DNA from: JAUIKM01 sp964445695
Lineage (GTDB): Bacteria > Bacteroidota > Ignavibacteria > Kapaibacteriales > UBA7675
Length of the DNA stretch: 64,000 bases
Direction: 5' to 3'
Assembly: GCA_964445695.1 (NCBI GenBank)
Contig: CAYULF010000006.1
Coordinates: forward strand, 186,001 to 250,000
Under the pieces are notes generated by a model. It was given only the letters and a program-made list of their open reading frames with translations. It made no database searches and was not told the origin of the DNA. Positions within the stretch are counted from its first letter, which is position 1; every line of letters starts with the position of its first letter. A program made the position numbers and the translations under genes. Positions 63,801 through 64,000 of this stretch are shown here, one piece after another.

Positions 63801-64000
63801 GATCAGAGCCGACGCAACTCTGGCACGCCAGCCGTATATTGTGGCGATGACGGCCAATGCGCTGGACGAAGACCGCCAAAAGTGCCTGGACGCGGGAATG
63901 GACGACTACATCAGCAAACCCGTACGCGTCCACGTCCTGAGCAAAACACTGAACAGAGCACCGTTCAGACAAAAGACCGACGTCAACGTGCAGGACCGTG
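57877..64000 (+). CDS. Ser/Thr kinase-ATPase-GAF-histidine kinase-receiver hybrid, 3' truncated
   Basis: 2041 codons from the ATG at 57877 and still open at the window end. Spot checks along the gene show one continuous frame. Residues 1-270 are an eukaryotic-type kinase: Lys36 in VVIKL, HRD at 125-127 (HRDISPANI), DYG instead of DFG at 146-148, APE at 174-176. A signal-transducing ATPase follows with Walker A GPAGIGKT (327-334) and Walker B FFFDD (453-457), then a long helical TPR-like region. Next a GAF domain (about 1300-1470), a coiled coil, the histidine kinase with His1522 in MSHEIRTP, N-box NLIGNAVKF (about 1636), DTGIGIP and GGTGLGLAIS. A degenerate receiver-like domain (about 1755-1890) precedes a true receiver with Asp1961 in FMDIQMPEMDG. 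The architecture resembles HstK-type proteins of cyanobacteria. Confidence 0.93.
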   Translation, partial: MRILPGYTVVETLHEGGQTIVVRALRRSDEVPVVIKLPLRPLPTHADMAQIRHEYELSRSAGKAGADLIGLESIGVIPALVFRDEGMISLKALLRAGTPPLDTALLLAGNIARTLELLHAVGIIHRDISPANILVDTTSKDVHIIDYGLAIQMTSRHQAFRTTDTLEGSLPYIAPELTGRLDQPSDYRADYYSLGATLYELLGGRPPFLTDDTMELVHAHLARAPQSLHQIRPEVSPALASIVDRLLAKSAEDRYQTIPGLIHDLDICSEALARDEAPRHFVAGAHDVKDTLQLPRKLHGRSKEITALNQAARRIAHGAHELFLLVGPAGIGKTALVHRLQSDLLDRRLNVATLSFNHLEKRLPLSLFVDALTGIVKQILTEREEVLDEWRKRFEESSQTELNRFVDLVPEIELIVGPRESVNRLVGQTPAGNERLIQRLVRVLASPESPLIFFFDDVETADEQSLRLLESIIVDRSIDHLLVICAVRDGESDSSNTAITLRDKSRAAGVNARFLALAPLNRAECNALLAEALQRDASDLNELTDVLMSKTRGNPYFLLELLKELHAESLVFIDEKERKWRWKLEAIRSHGATLNVVELMVRQIGEFDDATREVLQHAACIGLSFTIELLARSGKRSAEQVQAALAPVVEKGLVLISALSETPDTHEYEFVNERVRAAAWSTLNRDKAAAVHLSIANAMHRDLRAQPDDEELFAVVQQYKQSQPPPRQHAQIRALNYDAAQRALDAADFTTALHFLMAAVELIDEEAWQADSLATTVDLIRVATRVALKCLQFDVASHLMSMMEQRDVSDFDRAYTRAMHVTALIMQNRQRAALQEALSALSIFNVDPLGDQNEQKSSAALLELQLILSRFDITTWNGLPTCEDADKRMIAQLLYLAVFASYQGDASTLPLLLLHTLKMICRDGKTLETPLIIIHIATLLSKQPSSVQLAAQLSEHALDLSLRESNRTVLNICRIHYYGYIAPWTDGLQSTIGKLEEIEQHFQEDLAAIAEVCPTRGLQRFLAGDDLSNLTESLLSRQSELEAAGMAYEGQLTAIINQAAQVMISGGTVPFRLTGMAYDEELHLPRHIEEGRYTQIFTTALLKTIVCVHYGQFESALESAGQAHAAAPKSVSSFTLYFLLFYEAVAMCGANRESSDPHVRRSLINMLGMRQRKLETCAEICPSMFRHKSGLLAAELARLEGRNWEAAGLYDQAASDAVKASSHHEAAVVKAFAAHFYMTENRTRFAELYLRAAYYSYTTWKAETRALEIEKTLLSVDARRFATPNERPFGRPSYEATSQTSTTVIDVETIMKASLAVSSEMRSDGLFTSLLMALMQNAGAERVVLLALRDSEWRMLAEGRSREQAEVKLFDPPQAIGNKLPESLINFVARTGERLVLHDASTHEQFARDPYIIAASPHSVLSAPVLNQGRITAVLYAENNLTTGAFTPERLIVLESLASQAAISMQNAELYHRLEEYSRTLEEKVDQRTSQLALMTDEARRASHAAEGANQAKSDFLANMSHEIRTPMNAVIGMTEILMESNLNTEQRDLVEIVRSSGETLLNLINDILDFSKIEAGKLEIESRTFSLRKCIESAFDLLSVKSLEKELELAYRIAPHVPEYVRGDETRLGQILVNLIGNAVKFTEQGEIICDVKADEGPDSNSRMLTFSVRDTGIGIPADRLDRLFHSFTQVDTSTTRKYGGTGLGLAISNRLAELMGGRMWVESEIDQGSVFNFSIQVEVLPSERSPFPSKLISVLQGKCAALCEPNDSLRNILEELLSGWEMKVINLDDKQNGLFKKQAVQKSERTPGKQGTPDVFVGSDSAAFRAAIQSITAADDSLPANVILLLPPGSPRPECSANVKLTVLHKPLKPVKLLRTLSEAVSGKQGVTRSLAGRENSAFDPDMAQRCPRRILLVEDNLVNQKMARKMLRRFGYEIDICANGREACEAVHKVEYDLIFMDIQMPEMDGLTATKTIRADATLARQPYIVAMTANALDEDRQKCLDAGMDDYISKPVRVHVLSKTLNRAPFRQKTDVNVQDR

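Noticed and set aside
1..64000. Insertion sequences or prophage remains
   Set aside because: No transposase, integrase, terminal inverted repeats of a coding element, or phage structural genes were found.

Overview
The window reads as chromosomal DNA of a Gram-negative member of the Bacteroidota/FCB lineage (Bacteroidota, Kapabacteria, Ignavibacteria or relatives). The reasons are a giant surface protein ending in a type IX secretion (T9SS) sorting-like domain and a smaller one with a similar end, tandem WG-repeat proteins, a DUF5686 outer-membrane protein with a carboxypeptidase-regulatory domain, a Tricorn-type protease and several lipoproteins. Third codon positions look GC-rich. I see no rRNA, tRNA, transposase, integrase, phage gene or CRISPR array. 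The gene content is mostly envelope, lipid, stress and signalling functions.

Layout. 1-5.8 kb: 3' part of a huge secreted double beta-propeller protein. 5.8-7.8 kb (minus): sensor histidine kinase and a D-Ala-D-Ala dipeptidase. 7.9-14.2 kb (plus): small membrane protein plus sodium:solute symporter, a large secreted PIG-L deacetylase, and a MuiA-type DUF4139 protein. 14.3-16.2 kb (minus): two tandem paralogous secreted proteins. 16.4-18.6 kb (plus): a tight phospholipid cassette resembling E. coli YnbA/YnbB plus a PlsC-type acyltransferase. 19-25.4 kb (plus): two large tandem WG-repeat proteins. 25.7-31.4 kb (minus): an acetyltransferase, an unrecognised protein, then an operon of lipoprotein, DUF4178, basic-tailed lipoprotein, DUF350 membrane protein and membrane-fused aminopropyltransferase. 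32-34.3 kb: NRDE protein (minus) and a secreted propeller protein with a T9SS-like end (plus). 34.4-40.5 kb (minus): two paralogous acetyltransferases separated by a duplicated palindrome, RapA, and a DHA2-type MFS exporter. 41.2-45.8 kb (minus): Tricorn-like protease and beta-propeller phytase lipoprotein. 46-49 kb: acyltransferase-3 (plus) and two paralogous outer-membrane proteins (minus). 49.3-51.6 kb: metallophosphoesterase, and an ArsR regulator divergent from an aquaporin with a perfect operator between them. 52.2-57.3 kb: AlkC-like DNA glycosylase, DUF5686 protein, GNAT, membrane protein. 57.9 kb to the end: the 5' two thousand codons of a Ser/Thr kinase-ATPase-GAF-histidine kinase-receiver hybrid that runs off the window.

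The most unusual signals are non-coding. (1) A dispersed intergenic element of about 260-310 bp is present three times (31.7, 40.8 and 51.8 kb), always in the same orientation between two minus-strand genes. It has a C-rich left block, an internal block identical over 17 nt in two copies, and a right end made of three degenerate direct repeats spaced 21-22 bp. (2) The heptamer GTTAAAC/GTTTAAC recurs throughout coding and non-coding DNA far more often than base composition suggests. (3) A near-perfect 29-33 bp palindrome followed by a second small hairpin is duplicated around the two acetyltransferase genes. All coordinates, domain calls and counts were read by eye; no database search or structure prediction was run.
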